The position numbers and the translations under genes are program-made. Shown piece by piece: positions 30,311-41,504 of a stretch of 64,000 nt of DNA; positions within the stretch are counted from its first letter, which is position 1, and each line of letters starts with the position of its first letter. Origin of the DNA: Cyanobium sp. NIES-981 (GTDB taxonomy: Bacteria > Cyanobacteriota > Cyanobacteriia > PCC-6307 > Cyanobiaceae); contig CAMDEM010000009.1 in assembly GCA_945896675.1 (NCBI GenBank), forward strand, positions 1 to 64,000. Direction: 5' to 3'. Under the pieces are notes generated by a model. It was not told the origin of the DNA, did no database searches, and saw nothing but the letters and a program-made list of their open reading frames with translations.

Positions 30311-32626
30311 ATGAAGTTCACGGTCGCCGACCTGCTCGACCAGCTTCCCGCCGAAGAAGCCCTACCAATTGCCAAGCTGGAAAAGGCGCTTGGCCTGAGC
30401 CAAAAAGCCGAGAAGCAGCAACTGCGGATCGGTGTGGATGGCCTGATCAAGCTTGGGGTGGTGCAGGAAGTTGACGACGGCATCCAGCGCCGGGAGGACC
30501 CGGAATTGATTCCCGCCAGGCTGCGGTGCTCCAGCAAGGGGTTTTGCTTTGCCCTACGGGAAGACGGCGGCGAGGACATCTACATCCGCGACCACCAGCT
30601 CAACCACGCCTGGAATGGCGATCGGGTGCTGGTGAAAGTGACCCGTGAGGGGGGCCGCCGCCGCTCCCCCGAAGGTGGGGTCCAATGCATTCTCGAGCGC
30701 CGCACGGCCTCCCTGCTCGCCCAGGTGGAACAGCAAGAGTCCCGCCTGGTGGCGACTCCCCTCGACGACAGGCTGCTCACCAGCATTGAGCTGCCCGAAG
30801 GGGACGCCCAACACCTCGATCCAGAGCGCGCCTCCGTGGTCGAAGTCTTGGTGGATCGCTATCCCGTTGGCCAGTTTTCGCCCCAGGGCCACGTGGCTAG
30901 GCAGCTGCCCGTCAAGGGAGGGGAGGCCGCCGATCTCGACCTTCTCCTCACCAAGCATCACCTGCATGAACGCGCCGCTGCACCGCGGGCCACGCTGAAA
31001 GCCCTAGCCCCCAAGGACCGCGCCGACCTCACCACCCAACCCGCGCTATTACTCCAGGGATGGTCGGGTAAGGAGGCCCCTGGTGGGACTGCCATCTGCC
31101 TGGAAGAACGGGAAGGTGGCTGGACCCTTTGGGTGCACAGCCCAGCCGTTGCTGAGCGGGTGGGTCTGGGCTCCGCCCTCGACCTTTGGCTACGCGACCA
31201 GGGCGAGGCGCTCTGTGTGGGTCGCCAGTGGCTCCCCCTGCTCCCAACCGCCCTCGCCAAGGCGGCAGCTTTCAGTGCCGGCGAGGACCAGGACGCCCTC
31301 TCCGTAGCCCTTGAGCTCGATGGCGAAGGCACATTGGAGCATTACCGCTTCAGCCGGAGTCGGATCAAACCCGTTGCCACGGTTGATGCAGCGGCCCTGA
31401 CCGCCCTGGCGGAACGCAAGCCCAAGAGCCGCACGGTGCCGGCAGCTCTGAAAGCCATCAAGGACCACCACCAACAACTGGAAAACCTGGTGGCCGTGGC
31501 GGAACTCCTGCACCAGCAACGGCTCTCCCAAGGATCCATCGACCTGGATCTTGGTCTGCCCGCCATTGACAGCCTGGGCGATTTGGCCATTCCTGGCCCA
31601 GACAGCCCCCTGCATGGCTGGTTTGTCCAACTGCCGATGCACCACCCCATGGCCCTGGTGCGGGAGTGCGTTCTGGTGGCAGAACGGGCCCTAGGCCAAC
31701 ACCTGGCAGCCCTTTCCCTGCCGGCGCTGTTTGGAACCAACGCCGCTGCGGATCCCAGCGACCTCAACGACGTTGCCAGGGCGGCCCTGGCCCTCGACAT
31801 TCCCCTGGAACTCAGCGAAGAGGGTGATGCCAGCGCTGCCGAATTGGCCGCTGCTTTTGCCACCACCGATCGCAACCGGGCCTTGCAACAGCAACTGCAA
31901 GGAGCCCTCAAGCCGATTCTTCTAGCGAGCGAGACCGGTGACCATGCCCTCGCTGGCCTCAAGGGCGACGGTGCGGCCCTGGCCCCCTGGTGCTCACCGG
32001 CTCTCCATTACGCCGATCTCTGGAACCAGCATGTTTTGGTGCTCCTGCTCACCGAAGGCAAGGATCGCCCCAGTGTGCGCCACAAAACCAGTGTTGACCT
32101 CAGCTCTGACGCCTGCCTCGGCGCGATCGATTGGCCCCTGCTAGCCCCCAGTGGCCTAACTCCCTACAAGGACGCCCCCGAGCATGGCCTGGTGCAACGG
32201 CTCAACGGCCGGGTGCGTTTCATGGCCGAACTCCACAAGGATTTGCTGTCGATGGCCCAGGCACGGCAGGCCGAACCTTTGGTGGGCCAGGTGTTGCCAG
32301 GCGTGATTAGTGGCGTTCAGAGCTACGGCTTCTTTGTGGAGGTGCCCCCCTCCCAGGTGGAAGGCCTGGTGCACGTGAGTTCCCTCAAGGACGACTGGTA
32401 CGAGTACCGCTCCCGCCAGAACCGCCTCGTGGGCCGCAAAAACCGTCGCACCTACAGGCTCGGCGACCACGTTGAAGTGGAGATCCAAAAGGTTGATCCC
32501 CTGCGCCATCAAATTGATCTGGCCGTCGTCTTACCCGAGGGGGCTGAGGACGAAGCCAGCGCATCCGAGTCCTTCGGCGGCGAAGACGACCCCTTTGCCC
32601 CCATTCCCGTGATCACCGAGGCCTGA
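30311..32626 (+). CDS. RNase II/R-family (RNB) protein, Zam-like, with C-terminal S1 domain; catalytic motif appears degenerate
   Basis: Cold-shock-like N-terminal region, RNB-like core and S1-like end ([32 protein letters not shown]). Confidence 0.8.
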   Translation: MKFTVADLLDQLPAEEALPIAKLEKALGLSQKAEKQQLRIGVDGLIKLGVVQEVDDGIQRREDPELIPARLRCSSKGFCFALREDGGEDIYIRDHQLNHAWNGDRVLVKVTREGGRRRSPEGGVQCILERRTASLLAQVEQQESRLVATPLDDRLLTSIELPEGDAQHLDPERASVVEVLVDRYPVGQFSPQGHVARQLPVKGGEAADLDLLLTKHHLHERAAAPRATLKALAPKDRADLTTQPALLLQGWSGKEAPGGTAICLEEREGGWTLWVHSPAVAERVGLGSALDLWLRDQGEALCVGRQWLPLLPTALAKAAAFSAGEDQDALSVALELDGEGTLEHYRFSRSRIKPVATVDAAALTALAERKPKSRTVPAALKAIKDHHQQLENLVAVAELLHQQRLSQGSIDLDLGLPAIDSLGDLAIPGPDSPLHGWFVQLPMHHPMALVRECVLVAERALGQHLAALSLPALFGTNAAADPSDLNDVARAALALDIPLELSEEGDASAAELAAAFATTDRNRALQQQLQGALKPILLASETGDHALAGLKGDGAALAPWCSPALHYADLWNQHVLVLLLTEGKDRPSVRHKTSVDLSSDACLGAIDWPLLAPSGLTPYKDAPEHGLVQRLNGRVRFMAELHKDLLSMAQARQAEPLVGQVLPGVISGVQSYGFFVEVPPSQVEGLVHVSSLKDDWYEYRSRQNRLVGRKNRRTYRLGDHVEVEIQKVDPLRHQIDLAVVLPEGAEDEASASESFGGEDDPFAPIPVITEA

Positions 32627-32631
32627 ACGCT

Positions 32632-33282
32632 GTGCCCGCGGCAGATCCCATTGTTTTAGCCATCTCGGGGGCCTCGGCCCAACCCCTGGCCCAGCGGGCG
32701 CTCCAGCTGTTACTGGAGGCCGGTGAAACCGTGGAAGTGGTGACCTCCAAGGGAGCCATTGGTGTGTGGCAAGCCGAGCTCGGCATCCGGGTGCCCCTGG
32801 AACCGCGAGCCCAGGAGGCCTTTTGGCGGGACCGCACGGAGATGGCAAGCGGCCATCTGCGGTGCCATCGGTGGAATGACCAATCGGTGGGCATCGCCAG
32901 CGGAAGCTTTCGCACGAAGGGGATGGTGATACTGCCCGCCTCGATGGGCACGGTGGGGCGGATCGCCTCGGGGGTGGCCCTGGACCTGGTGGAAAGGGCC
33001 GCCGATGTGCACCTCAAAGAATGCAGACCCCTGGTGATTTGTCCGCGGGAAACCCCCTGGAACCTGATCCACCTGCGCAATTTGACCACCCTGGCTGAAG
33101 CTGGAGCCCGCATCGCGCCCCCCGTGCCTGCCTGGTACCACCAGCCCCAGTCCATTGAAGACATGGTGGATTTCTTAGTCATCCGCGTTTTCGACGTGCT
33201 CGGCTACGACCTGGGCAACCTCAACCGTTGGCAGGGAGCCCTAGGCCGCCCAAACTCAGCACAAGCCGATCAGGCCGAGTAG
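32632..33282 (+). CDS. ubiX: Flavin prenyltransferase UbiX
   Basis: [51 protein letters not shown] motifs; GTG start. Confidence 0.93.
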   Translation: MPAADPIVLAISGASAQPLAQRALQLLLEAGETVEVVTSKGAIGVWQAELGIRVPLEPRAQEAFWRDRTEMASGHLRCHRWNDQSVGIASGSFRTKGMVILPASMGTVGRIASGVALDLVERAADVHLKECRPLVICPRETPWNLIHLRNLTTLAEAGARIAPPVPAWYHQPQSIEDMVDFLVIRVFDVLGYDLGNLNRWQGALGRPNSAQADQAE

Positions 33283-33303
33283 CCCCAACCCGATACCCCT
33301 GCT

Positions 33304-33870
33304 GTGCTTCTGCTGCAACGGCTATTGCTGCTTCCCCTGCTGGCTCCGTTGCTAGTCGTTGTGTTGGTTGGGGCGATTAACCCACGGCCGCTGGTGGCCC
33401 TGCGCCTACTCACCTGGACCTCACCAACCCTGTCGATCGGGCTATGGCTAAGCATCGCCGCCGGAGGCGGTGCGGCCATTAGTGCGGCCGCTACCGGCCT
33501 TGCCCTGCGCCTGGGCCCGGGAGCTCGATCCATGCCCACCGGCCGCCAAGCCAACCGCCAAACCGGTCGGCCAACCAACCACGCCGTGGGACCCGACGAC
33601 GAGATCTGGCCAGATGGTGAGAGGCAAGCCAAGGGCCCAGCACAGGGTCCAGCCAAGGGCCAATCCAAAGAACGATCCAACGGGCCATCACGGAACCCAT
33701 TTCAAGCAGGTCCATCCCGGGCGCCAGGAGATCCAGCACCCACGGTGGCCGTGCCCTTTCGGGTGATTCGCAAAGCCCCAACCGCCAGCGCCCCCCCTAG
33801 CCACGCCCCTGAGGCCAAAGCAACCGCCGTAGGCGATGGCTGGGATCAGGCCGCCAGCGACGACTGGTAA
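33304..33870 (+). CDS. Hypothetical protein: two TM segments plus low-complexity Q/G/R/P-rich tail
   Basis: Hydrophobic N-terminus then compositionally biased region (GRQANRQTGRPTN..., KGPAQGPAKGQSKERSNGPSRNP). Confidence 0.6.
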   Translation: MLLLQRLLLLPLLAPLLVVVLVGAINPRPLVALRLLTWTSPTLSIGLWLSIAAGGGAAISAAATGLALRLGPGARSMPTGRQANRQTGRPTNHAVGPDDEIWPDGERQAKGPAQGPAKGQSKERSNGPSRNPFQAGPSRAPGDPAPTVAVPFRVIRKAPTASAPPSHAPEAKATAVGDGWDQAASDDW

Positions 33871-33947
33871 AACCTCGCCACGTCCTGGGTCTGGGGGCAC
33901 CCCTCACCCAGTGAGCTGGTTCCAACTAGCTGGATCCGCCTAGCAGA

Positions 33948-34003
33948 GCACTGCCTCACTGGGCACTGCCTCATTGGGCACTGCCTCACAGGGCACTGTC
34001 TAA
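33948..34003. repeat. 15-bp tandem repeat, about 3.7 copies
   Basis: gcactgcctcactgg / gcactgcctcattgg / gcactgcctcacagg / gcactgtctaa. Confidence 0.9.
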
Positions 34004-34036
34004 ACTGCAAAAGTGATCCCTTGAGGGCCTGTAACG

Positions 34037-34471
34037 GTGAGCGATTCCGCCAGTTCTGCCCCCCAGCCGGTTGAGAGCAGCCCCCCTGCCGCCCCCAAAG
34101 CCAAGCCCCCGGCCCCCGAAGACAAGCCCTTTGCCGAGTTTGTGCCGCAACTGCTGCTGCCCGCCCTCGCCAAGGAAATTCAAAGCTACGGGGGGCCAGC
34201 TGCGGAGCTGAGTTTTGAACAGGGTCCGATGCCCGTGGTCGGCATGGCCTGCTGGATGGTGAAGGGTTGCCTACCTGGGGAACGTCGGTTCTGGCTCTGC
34301 TTCACGGCTGACGACATCAACGCCTCGAAAACCGTGGTAATTGCCGAAGCCGGTAGTGAACCGAGCCTGTTGGAGTCGTTTCTGATCGACGAAAAACGGA
34401 TGAGCTTGGCCCTGATCGTTTCCCGCTTGGTGCAACGGCTTAACGGCCAGAAATGGCTCGGCCCGAACTGA
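34037..34471 (+). CDS. DUF2996 family protein
   Basis: P/A-rich N-terminus then FVPQLLLPALAKEIQ...EQGPMPVVGMACWMVKGCL; GTG start. Confidence 0.75.
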   Translation: MSDSASSAPQPVESSPPAAPKAKPPAPEDKPFAEFVPQLLLPALAKEIQSYGGPAAELSFEQGPMPVVGMACWMVKGCLPGERRFWLCFTADDINASKTVVIAEAGSEPSLLESFLIDEKRMSLALIVSRLVQRLNGQKWLGPN

Positions 34472-34519
34472 CGCTGGCTCCCCCTACGATGCAACGACTG
34501 CCTTAAGCCGCAACGCGCG

Positions 34520-35632
34520 ATGGTGCCTCCCGCTGCTACAGCCGAAGCCAAGACCAGCCAAGCCCAGGGGCTAGGGGCAGTCGGAACCTCCGACGCACCG
34601 GCGACCAAGGATCCCGCCAGGGACACGATCCTTACCCCTCGCTTCTACACCACAGATTTCGACGCCATGGCGGCGATGGATCTGCGCCCTAATGAGGTTG
34701 AGCTCGAAGCCATCTGCGAGGAGTTCCGCAAGGATTACAACCGGCACCACTTCGTCCGGAACGAAGAATTTGACGGCGCCGCCGATCAGCTTGATCCCAA
34801 AACCCGCCAGGTCTTTGTCGAGTTCCTCGAGCAGAGCTGCACGTCGGAGTTTTCGGGCTTCCTGCTCTACAAGGAACTGAGCCGCCGCATTAAGGACAAA
34901 AACCCCCTGCTTGCTGAGTGCTTCGCCCACATGGCCCGGGATGAGGCACGCCACGCAGGCTTTCTCAACAAGTCGATGAGCGATTTCGGGCTCCAGCTCG
35001 ACCTGGGCTTCCTCACCGCCAACAAGGCCTACACCTTTTTCAAACCGAAGTTCATTTTTTACGCCACCTATCTCTCCGAGAAAATTGGCTACTGGCGCTA
35101 TATCGCCATTTACCGCCACCTGGAGCAGCACCCCGAGAGCAAGATCTTCCCGATCTTCAACTTCTTTGAAAACTGGTGCCAGGACGAGAACCGCCACGGC
35201 GATTTCTTCGATGCCTTGATGAAGTCCCAACCCGACACCGTGCGGGGCCTGCGGGCTCGCCTTTGGTGCCGCTTCTTCCTGCTGGCCGTTTTCGCCACCA
35301 TGTACGTGCGGGACGTGGCCCGCAAGGAGTTCTATGAGGCCCTCGGTCTTGATGCTCGCGAGTACGACAAGCTCGTGATCGCCAAGACAAACGAAACCAC
35401 AGCCCGGGTGTTCCCTGTGGTCCTCAACGTGGACCATCCCAAGTTCTACGTCCGTTTGGAGAGGCTCGTCACCAACAACAACGCCCTGGCGGCAACCGAT
35501 GCCAGCAATGCACCAGGGGTGCTCAAAGTCCTGCGCAAGCTGCCCTATTGGGCCGCCAACGGTGTTGAGATGGCCAAGCTGTTCATGATGGCTCCCATCC
35601 GCAGCGACGCTTTCCAACCCGCCATTCGCTGA
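34520..35632 (+). CDS. acsF: Magnesium-protoporphyrin IX monomethyl ester (oxidative) cyclase
   Basis: [43 protein letters not shown]; diiron EX..H motifs ([22 protein letters not shown]). Confidence 0.97.
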   Translation: MVPPAATAEAKTSQAQGLGAVGTSDAPATKDPARDTILTPRFYTTDFDAMAAMDLRPNEVELEAICEEFRKDYNRHHFVRNEEFDGAADQLDPKTRQVFVEFLEQSCTSEFSGFLLYKELSRRIKDKNPLLAECFAHMARDEARHAGFLNKSMSDFGLQLDLGFLTANKAYTFFKPKFIFYATYLSEKIGYWRYIAIYRHLEQHPESKIFPIFNFFENWCQDENRHGDFFDALMKSQPDTVRGLRARLWCRFFLLAVFATMYVRDVARKEFYEALGLDAREYDKLVIAKTNETTARVFPVVLNVDHPKFYVRLERLVTNNNALAATDASNAPGVLKVLRKLPYWAANGVEMAKLFMMAPIRSDAFQPAIR

Positions 35633-35638
35633 CGCTGA

Positions 35639-37060
35639 GTGGTCCTATCCCCCCTTGCCGGCGGTTTTGACACCACCTGGCGTTCCAGGCTGGAAAGCCT
35701 TCTTTCCAGCGGCCGTGGCAGCGGCGCCGATCTTGTCGAAGTCTTTCTTGAGCGCACTGACCACATCGGTCTGTTAGCCGAGCAGGACACCATCACCAGT
35801 GTCAGCCCGGCCTTCGGCATGGGAGCGGGCATTCGGGTATTCCGCGGCGACCGCGACGGCTTTGTCAGTACCAATGACCTCAGCGATGCGGGTCTGCTCC
35901 ATGCCCTGGAACAGGCCCTGGGCATGCTCGGCCTAGCGCCAACAGCCTCAGCCGTTGCCAGCTTTGAAGGCCTCATGGATTTGCGCGATTTCGGTGCCAG
36001 CAAAACCGATTGGCTCCAGCGTTGCCCGGAGATACAAGAGGCCACGGGCACCTTGCTGGAGGGCACCGCAGCCCTCGAGCGCCATGGCCATCACCTGCAA
36101 GCCCGCCGCGGCAGCTATGCCCGTGATTGGCAGGAGGTGCTGGTGGCTGCCAGTGATGGCACCTTTGCCCGCGATATTCGTCTGCACCAATCCCTTGGCC
36201 TCAATGTGCTGGCCGCCGATGGGGACCACCGGGCCGGCCTCGGCCGCCGCTATGGCACCTCCGGTCGCCCGGATGATCTGCGCCAATGGGATGCGGATGG
36301 CTCGGCCCAGGAGGTGTGCTCTAGTGCCGGAACCATGCTCTATGCCGACTACGTGGAAGCCGGACAGATGCCTGCGGTGCTCGCCAACCGCTTTGGCGGG
36401 GTGATCTTCCACGAAGCCTGCGGCCATCTGCTGGAAACCACCCAAGTCGAACGGGGCACCACCCCCTTTGCCGACAAGGTGGGCGATTTGATTGCCCATG
36501 AAGCCGTCACCGCCATCGACGAGGGCCTCAGTGATGGGGCCTTTGGTTCCCTTTGCATGGATGACGAAGGCATGGAACCCCAGCGCACGGTGTTAATTGA
36601 GAACGGTGTGCTGAAGCGCTTCCTCAGTGATCGAGCCGGGGAACTGCGCACCGGCCATGCCCGCACCGGCAGCGGTCGCCGCCAGGGCCATTCCTTTGCG
36701 GCCGCCAGCCGCATGCGCAACACCTTTATTGCCGCAGGGCCCCATAGCCCCGATGAACTGATTGCCTCGGTGGATCAGGGCCTTTACTGCAAATCGATGG
36801 GTGGGGGCAGCGTGGGTCCCACCGGCCAGTTCAATTTCGCCGTGGAAGAGGGCTATCTGATCGAAAACGGCAAGCTCACCAAACCGGTGAAGGGGGCCAC
36901 CTTGATTGGCGAAGCCAAGGAGGTGATGCCTCGGATTTCGATGTGCGCCAACGACCTCGAGCTGGCCGCCGGCTTCTGCGGTTCGGTGAGTGGCAGCATC
37001 TTTGTGACCGTGGGCCAGCCCCATATCAAGGTGGATTCCATCACCGTGGGGGGCCGATAA
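35639..37060 (+). CDS. tldD: TldD family metalloprotease subunit
   Basis: [14 protein letters not shown] (HExxxH), paired with a TldE/PmbA homolog downstream. Confidence 0.92.
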   Translation: MVLSPLAGGFDTTWRSRLESLLSSGRGSGADLVEVFLERTDHIGLLAEQDTITSVSPAFGMGAGIRVFRGDRDGFVSTNDLSDAGLLHALEQALGMLGLAPTASAVASFEGLMDLRDFGASKTDWLQRCPEIQEATGTLLEGTAALERHGHHLQARRGSYARDWQEVLVAASDGTFARDIRLHQSLGLNVLAADGDHRAGLGRRYGTSGRPDDLRQWDADGSAQEVCSSAGTMLYADYVEAGQMPAVLANRFGGVIFHEACGHLLETTQVERGTTPFADKVGDLIAHEAVTAIDEGLSDGAFGSLCMDDEGMEPQRTVLIENGVLKRFLSDRAGELRTGHARTGSGRRQGHSFAAASRMRNTFIAAGPHSPDELIASVDQGLYCKSMGGGSVGPTGQFNFAVEEGYLIENGKLTKPVKGATLIGEAKEVMPRISMCANDLELAAGFCGSVSGSIFVTVGQPHIKVDSITVGGR

Positions 37061-37062
37061 CC

Positions 37063-38460
37063 ATGGACACCCAGACCAGCGCCCAGGTGGGCACCAACTC
37101 CAAAAGCCTTAACCCCATCCAGCTCAGGGATCAGCTCGAGCAGCTCGCCCGCGGCGCCGGCATCAACCAATGGGATCTGGGCGCGTCCTGCAGTACCGAC
37201 ACGTCGGTGCAGGTGGATCGGGGCGAGGCCAAGCAAATGAAGGGAGCCCAGCGCAGTGCCATCACCGTGAGGGTCTGGAACGGAGACGGACTGGTGGGGG
37301 TAACCAGCACGTCCGATCTCTCAGGTCCTGGCCTAGCCAAGGCCCTCGAAGGTGCCCGCGATGCCAGTGCCTTCGGCAATGCCGATGAGACCCCGGCCTT
37401 TTCGCCCCTGGCCACAGCTCCGCTTGCGACGCTCGAGCAACCGATCCATCAGCCCCAATCCATTCTCGACCTGCTCGCCACCCTCAAGGATGCGGAGCGC
37501 CAGCTGCTGGATCGCCACCAGGCCATTGGCACGGTTCCCTACAACGGCCTGGCCCAGCGCAGCAGCGAGAGGCTTTACCTCAACAGCGATGGCGCCTGCC
37601 GCCACCAGCAGCTGACCACAGCCAGCATCTATCTCTATGCCCGGGCAGAAGAGACGGGCCGCAAACCCCGTAGCGGCGGTGCCGTGCGGTTGGCCTATGG
37701 GGCCTCAGACCTCGATATTGCTGGCTGCATTGACGAGGCGGCCGAGCGCACCATCTCCCACCTCGACTACGCCCCCATCGACACCGGTCATTACACCTGC
37801 GTGTTTAGTCCGGAAGCCTTCCTCGATTTGGTTGGCGCCTTCAGCAGCCTGTTTAACGCCAGGGCCATCCTCGATGGGGTGAGCCTCAGCAGCAGGGAGT
37901 CGCTCGGCCAACAGCTAGCGGCACCGTTTCTCTCCATCCACGACAACGGCCTCAACCCGGGCAATGTCGGCGCATCGGCCTTCGATGGGGAAGGCACCCC
38001 CACCAAGCCCCTGGCCCTCCTGGAGGGCGGCGTGATCCAGCACTTTCTGCATTCGGAAGCCACGGCCCGGGCTTTTGGCGTATCGCCCACGGGCCACGCC
38101 GGCATGGGCTCCAAGGTTTCGGTAGGTCCCGACTGGTTTGAAATCAGTGCCACCCCCGGCAGCGATGGCGGCCAACAGGGCCTCAATCACCTGGGTGAAG
38201 GCAGCCCTCTGGTACTGATTGAGTCGCTGTCTGCCCTCCATGCCGGAGTCAAGGCCAGCCAAGGTTCCTTCTCCCTGCCCTTTGATGGCTGGCTGATCCA
38301 GAACGGCCAACGCCGTTCCATCGAAGCCGCCACCGTGGCCGGTGACATCCGCACCCTGCTCAAGGGCCTGGTGGGATTCGAGGGTGCAGCCAAGGTGACC
38401 CCCGATGGCCTCTGTCCCCACGTGTGGGTTGACGGACTCTCCATCACCGGCGAGGCCTAG
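37063..38460 (+). CDS. pmbA: TldE/PmbA family protein
   Basis: TldD-paralog fold sequence, start ATG 37063 two nt after tldD stop. Confidence 0.88.
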   Translation: MDTQTSAQVGTNSKSLNPIQLRDQLEQLARGAGINQWDLGASCSTDTSVQVDRGEAKQMKGAQRSAITVRVWNGDGLVGVTSTSDLSGPGLAKALEGARDASAFGNADETPAFSPLATAPLATLEQPIHQPQSILDLLATLKDAERQLLDRHQAIGTVPYNGLAQRSSERLYLNSDGACRHQQLTTASIYLYARAEETGRKPRSGGAVRLAYGASDLDIAGCIDEAAERTISHLDYAPIDTGHYTCVFSPEAFLDLVGAFSSLFNARAILDGVSLSSRESLGQQLAAPFLSIHDNGLNPGNVGASAFDGEGTPTKPLALLEGGVIQHFLHSEATARAFGVSPTGHAGMGSKVSVGPDWFEISATPGSDGGQQGLNHLGEGSPLVLIESLSALHAGVKASQGSFSLPFDGWLIQNGQRRSIEAATVAGDIRTLLKGLVGFEGAAKVTPDGLCPHVWVDGLSITGEA

Positions 38461-38481
38461 GCCCAAAACCAGCTGCACCCC

Positions 38482-39531
38482 ATGAAGATCCTGTTCTGGG
38501 GCACCCCTGCCTATGCCGTAGCCAGCCTGAATGCGCTGGTGGAAGCTGGCCACGAACTCGTGGGGGTGGTGAGCCAACCGGATCGGCGCCGGGGACGGGG
38601 CAAGGAGCTGGTCCCCTCCCCCGTCAAAGCCCGGGCCCTGGAACTGGGGGTACCGGTGTTCACCCCGGAGCGGATCCGCAAGGATCTCGCCTGCCAAGAG
38701 CAACTCGCAGCCCTTGGAGCTGATGCCTACGTGGTGGTTGCCTTTGGCCAAATCCTGCCCCCAGCGATCCTGGCCCAACCCCCCTTGGGCTGCTGGAACG
38801 GCCATGGCTCCCTGCTGCCCCGCTGGCGGGGGGCGGGCCCAATCCAGTGGTGTTTGCTGGAAGGTGATAGCCAAACAGGCGTGGGGGTGATGGCCATGGA
38901 AGAGGGCCTCGACACCGGCCCGGTGCTGCTGGAGCGCAGCCTGCCCATTGGTCTTCTGGACAACGCCCACCACCTGGGCCAAAGCCTCGCAAACCTCACC
39001 GGATCCCTGCTGGTGGAAGCCTTGCCCGTAATTAAACAAGCTGGGCCAGGGAGCCAGGCGGAACGCTGGGCCCGCCTGGGGCTCCAGAGCCAAAATTCGC
39101 AAGGCATGACCTATGCCCGCCAGCTGCTCAAAGACGACTTTCTGCTCGACTGGAGCCAAAGCGGCTTGTCCCTGCACCGCAAGGTGATGGGCCTCTATCC
39201 CGGGGCCCACAGCCCCTGGGCCGGCAAGCGGCTCAAGCTCTTGGCCACCGAACCCCTGGTTCAGCGGCTCCGCGACCAACTCAGCCCGGAAGCCAGGCCC
39301 TTGGCCGATCAATGGGGCCTGGATCCAAATGCGGGCGTTTCCCCGCAACCGGATCCGAACAGACCTGCCCCGGGCACGGTGTTAGCCATCGAGCCGGGCG
39401 TTGGTTTGGTCATCGCCACCGGTGGCTGCCCCCTGCTGCTTCGCTCCGGTCAATTGGAGGGCAAGGCTTCGGCTATAGGCCAATCGCTGATCCAACAACT
39501 GGCTGCATCCCCCGGCCAACAATTTGGCTGA
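38482..39531 (+). CDS. fmt: Methionyl-tRNA formyltransferase
   Basis: FWGTPAYAVASLNAL, VVSQPDRRRGRG, NGHGSLLPRWRGAGPIQW motifs. Confidence 0.95.
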   Translation: MKILFWGTPAYAVASLNALVEAGHELVGVVSQPDRRRGRGKELVPSPVKARALELGVPVFTPERIRKDLACQEQLAALGADAYVVVAFGQILPPAILAQPPLGCWNGHGSLLPRWRGAGPIQWCLLEGDSQTGVGVMAMEEGLDTGPVLLERSLPIGLLDNAHHLGQSLANLTGSLLVEALPVIKQAGPGSQAERWARLGLQSQNSQGMTYARQLLKDDFLLDWSQSGLSLHRKVMGLYPGAHSPWAGKRLKLLATEPLVQRLRDQLSPEARPLADQWGLDPNAGVSPQPDPNRPAPGTVLAIEPGVGLVIATGGCPLLLRSGQLEGKASAIGQSLIQQLAASPGQQFG

Positions 39532-39614
39532 AAGGGCTTTGATGAGCACTTACCCACTTGCATGCCCCCGCCGGTCCCGGCTAGAGCAAGACAAACACCG
39601 ATGTAGGGGCAGCC

Positions 39615-39842
39615 ATGGTCAGCGACCTGTCTTTTGTGAATGAAGCCGGAAACGGTTGTGTGATTTACAGGGAAACCACCGGTTCTTACGTTGTGGGCCT
39701 CCGAAGAAAGCCCACCCAGCGGCGCAAGGTCCCCACCCTGGCCTGCGCCTATGCCACTTGCCAGGACTTGGGGGCAGAAGCTCCAATTAATGGTGCCCCC
39801 ACGGGTGGGGCTTGCGGCGACACCATCAGCAGCCAGGACTAA
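39615..39842 (+). CDS. Small hypothetical protein (75 aa)
   Basis: Isolated ORF in the fmt-helicase gap; no family recognised. Confidence 0.35.
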   Translation: MVSDLSFVNEAGNGCVIYRETTGSYVVGLRRKPTQRRKVPTLACAYATCQDLGAEAPINGAPTGGACGDTISSQD

Positions 39843-40032
39843 CAGGCTGTTTTTCTAAGACCACCTTGCGGTGTAGGGCATGCAAGCCCTCCAGCTGGTT
39901 GTGCACGGACACCAGCTGGTCGCGGATGTGCTGGCTGTTATCAAGACGGTCGAGGGCGAGGAGCATCGACTCAATCTGGCTCTTGCAACTGATCAGCACA
40001 CGGCACTCGGATGATCCGGGCTCGTAGGGCAT
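39826..40032 (-). CDS. Small hypothetical helical protein
   Basis: ORF MPYEPGSSECRVLISCKSQIESMLLALDRLDNSQHIRDQLVSVHNQLEGLHALHRKVVLEKQPVSPGC; longer start at 40122 possible. Confidence 0.45.
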   Translation of the reverse strand: MPYEPGSSECRVLISCKSQIESMLLALDRLDNSQHIRDQLVSVHNQLEGLHALHRKVVLEKQPVSPGC

Positions 40033-40134
40033 TCTCGTCGGGCGGGAACACCCATCTGAGCCCAGCAACCGCAAAGCCACTGTGTGCGTCGCTGCAGTTC
40101 TCGCCGTTAGGGGCCACCCCAAGTGGAATGGCTC

Positions 40135-41391
40135 CTAGCGACCACCGGAGGGACGACGTCCGGTCCGTTTCGGCGCAGATTGGCCCGCACCGGGATGGCT
40201 GCTGCGGCCGCGCGCTCCCGAGGTCGGACGACGGCCCTTGCCCCGACCGCCACTCAGATCGAGGGGGGCAGCCTTGAGAACCTTGGGTTCGAAGCCGACA
40301 ACCTCCTGGCGGGGTAAGGGATTGCCGATCAGGCGCTCAATCGCCCGAAGCAGCTCAACTTCTTCTGCCGCCACAAGGGAAATGGCGTGGCCATTGTGGC
40401 CGGCCCGACCCGTGCGGCCGATCCGGTGCACATAATCTTCAGCCTGGTTGGGTAGATCCAGGTTGACCACGTGGGGCAACTGGTGGATATCGATACCGCG
40501 GGCCGCCAGATCGGTGGCCACCAGCACCCGCAGGGCGCCGCTCTTGAAATCGGAGAGGGCCCGGGTACGGGCGCCCTGGCTCTTATTGCCGTGGATGGCA
40601 GATGCCGCCATCCCTTCCTTGGTGAGGCGTTCGGCCATGCGATTGGCCCCGTGCTTGGTGCGGGAAAACACCAGCACCTGCTGCCAGTCGTTGACCCGTA
40701 TCAGGTGGCTCAGCAGATCGGGCTTGCGGTCCATATCGCAGGGGTGCAACAGGTGCTCCACCGTGGGGGCCGCCCGGTTTTCAGGGGTGGCCTGGAGCTG
40801 CACCGGTTCGTGCAACAGGCCAGTGGCGAGCCGGCGAATATCCCCCGAGAAGGTGGCTGAGAACAGCAGGTTTTGGCGCTTGGGGGGCATCAACGCCAGG
40901 ATTTTCTGGATGTCGCGGATGAAACCCATATCGAGCATGCGATCGGCCTCATCGAGCACCAAGATCTCAACCCGATCCAGGCGCAGGGCCTTTTGTTGAT
41001 GGAGGTCCATCAACCGGCCTGGGGTGGCCACCAGGATGTCGGTTCCCCGCTGGAGGCGGGTGATCTGGGGGTTGATCTTCACCCCACCGAAGACCACGTC
41101 ACTACGCATGTCGAGGTAATGGCCATAGGCCTTGACGCTCTCGGCGACCTGGGCAGCCAATTCCCTGGTGGGGGTGAGCACCAACGCCCGCACAATCCCG
41201 GCGCGGGCAGGGGGCCCATGGCGAAGCCGCTCAAGCATCGGCAGAGTGAAGCCAGCGGTTTTGCCGGTGCCCGTTTGGGCGGCAGCCATCACATCGTGGC
41301 CGGCCAGAACAGCAGGTATGCACTGGCCCTGGATTGGAGAGGGCTTGGTGTAGCCCTTCTCGGCTACGGCCTTAAGAATCGGTTCCCCCAA
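40135..41391 (-). CDS. DEAD-box RNA helicase
   Basis: [46 protein letters not shown] motifs. Confidence 0.95.
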   Translation of the reverse strand: MGEPILKAVAEKGYTKPSPIQGQCIPAVLAGHDVMAAAQTGTGKTAGFTLPMLERLRHGPPARAGIVRALVLTPTRELAAQVAESVKAYGHYLDMRSDVVFGGVKINPQITRLQRGTDILVATPGRLMDLHQQKALRLDRVEILVLDEADRMLDMGFIRDIQKILALMPPKRQNLLFSATFSGDIRRLATGLLHEPVQLQATPENRAAPTVEHLLHPCDMDRKPDLLSHLIRVNDWQQVLVFSRTKHGANRMAERLTKEGMAASAIHGNKSQGARTRALSDFKSGALRVLVATDLAARGIDIHQLPHVVNLDLPNQAEDYVHRIGRTGRAGHNGHAISLVAAEEVELLRAIERLIGNPLPRQEVVGFEPKVLKAAPLDLSGGRGKGRRPTSGARGRSSHPGAGQSAPKRTGRRPSGGR

Positions 41392-41504
41392 CCCGAGGGA
41401 GGCGAAATCAGGAACGGCTTGCGAAATCGCGTTAACAATCAGATCCCTCCACCCTAGGGGCCACCGAGATCCAGGCCCTCCGGTGACCGATCAAGAACCG
41501 TGGA

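Noticed and set aside
37915-39348. 477-aa ORF antisense to pmbA and fmt
   Set aside because: Spans two well-supported sense genes; Gly/Gln/His-rich translation typical of antisense frames.
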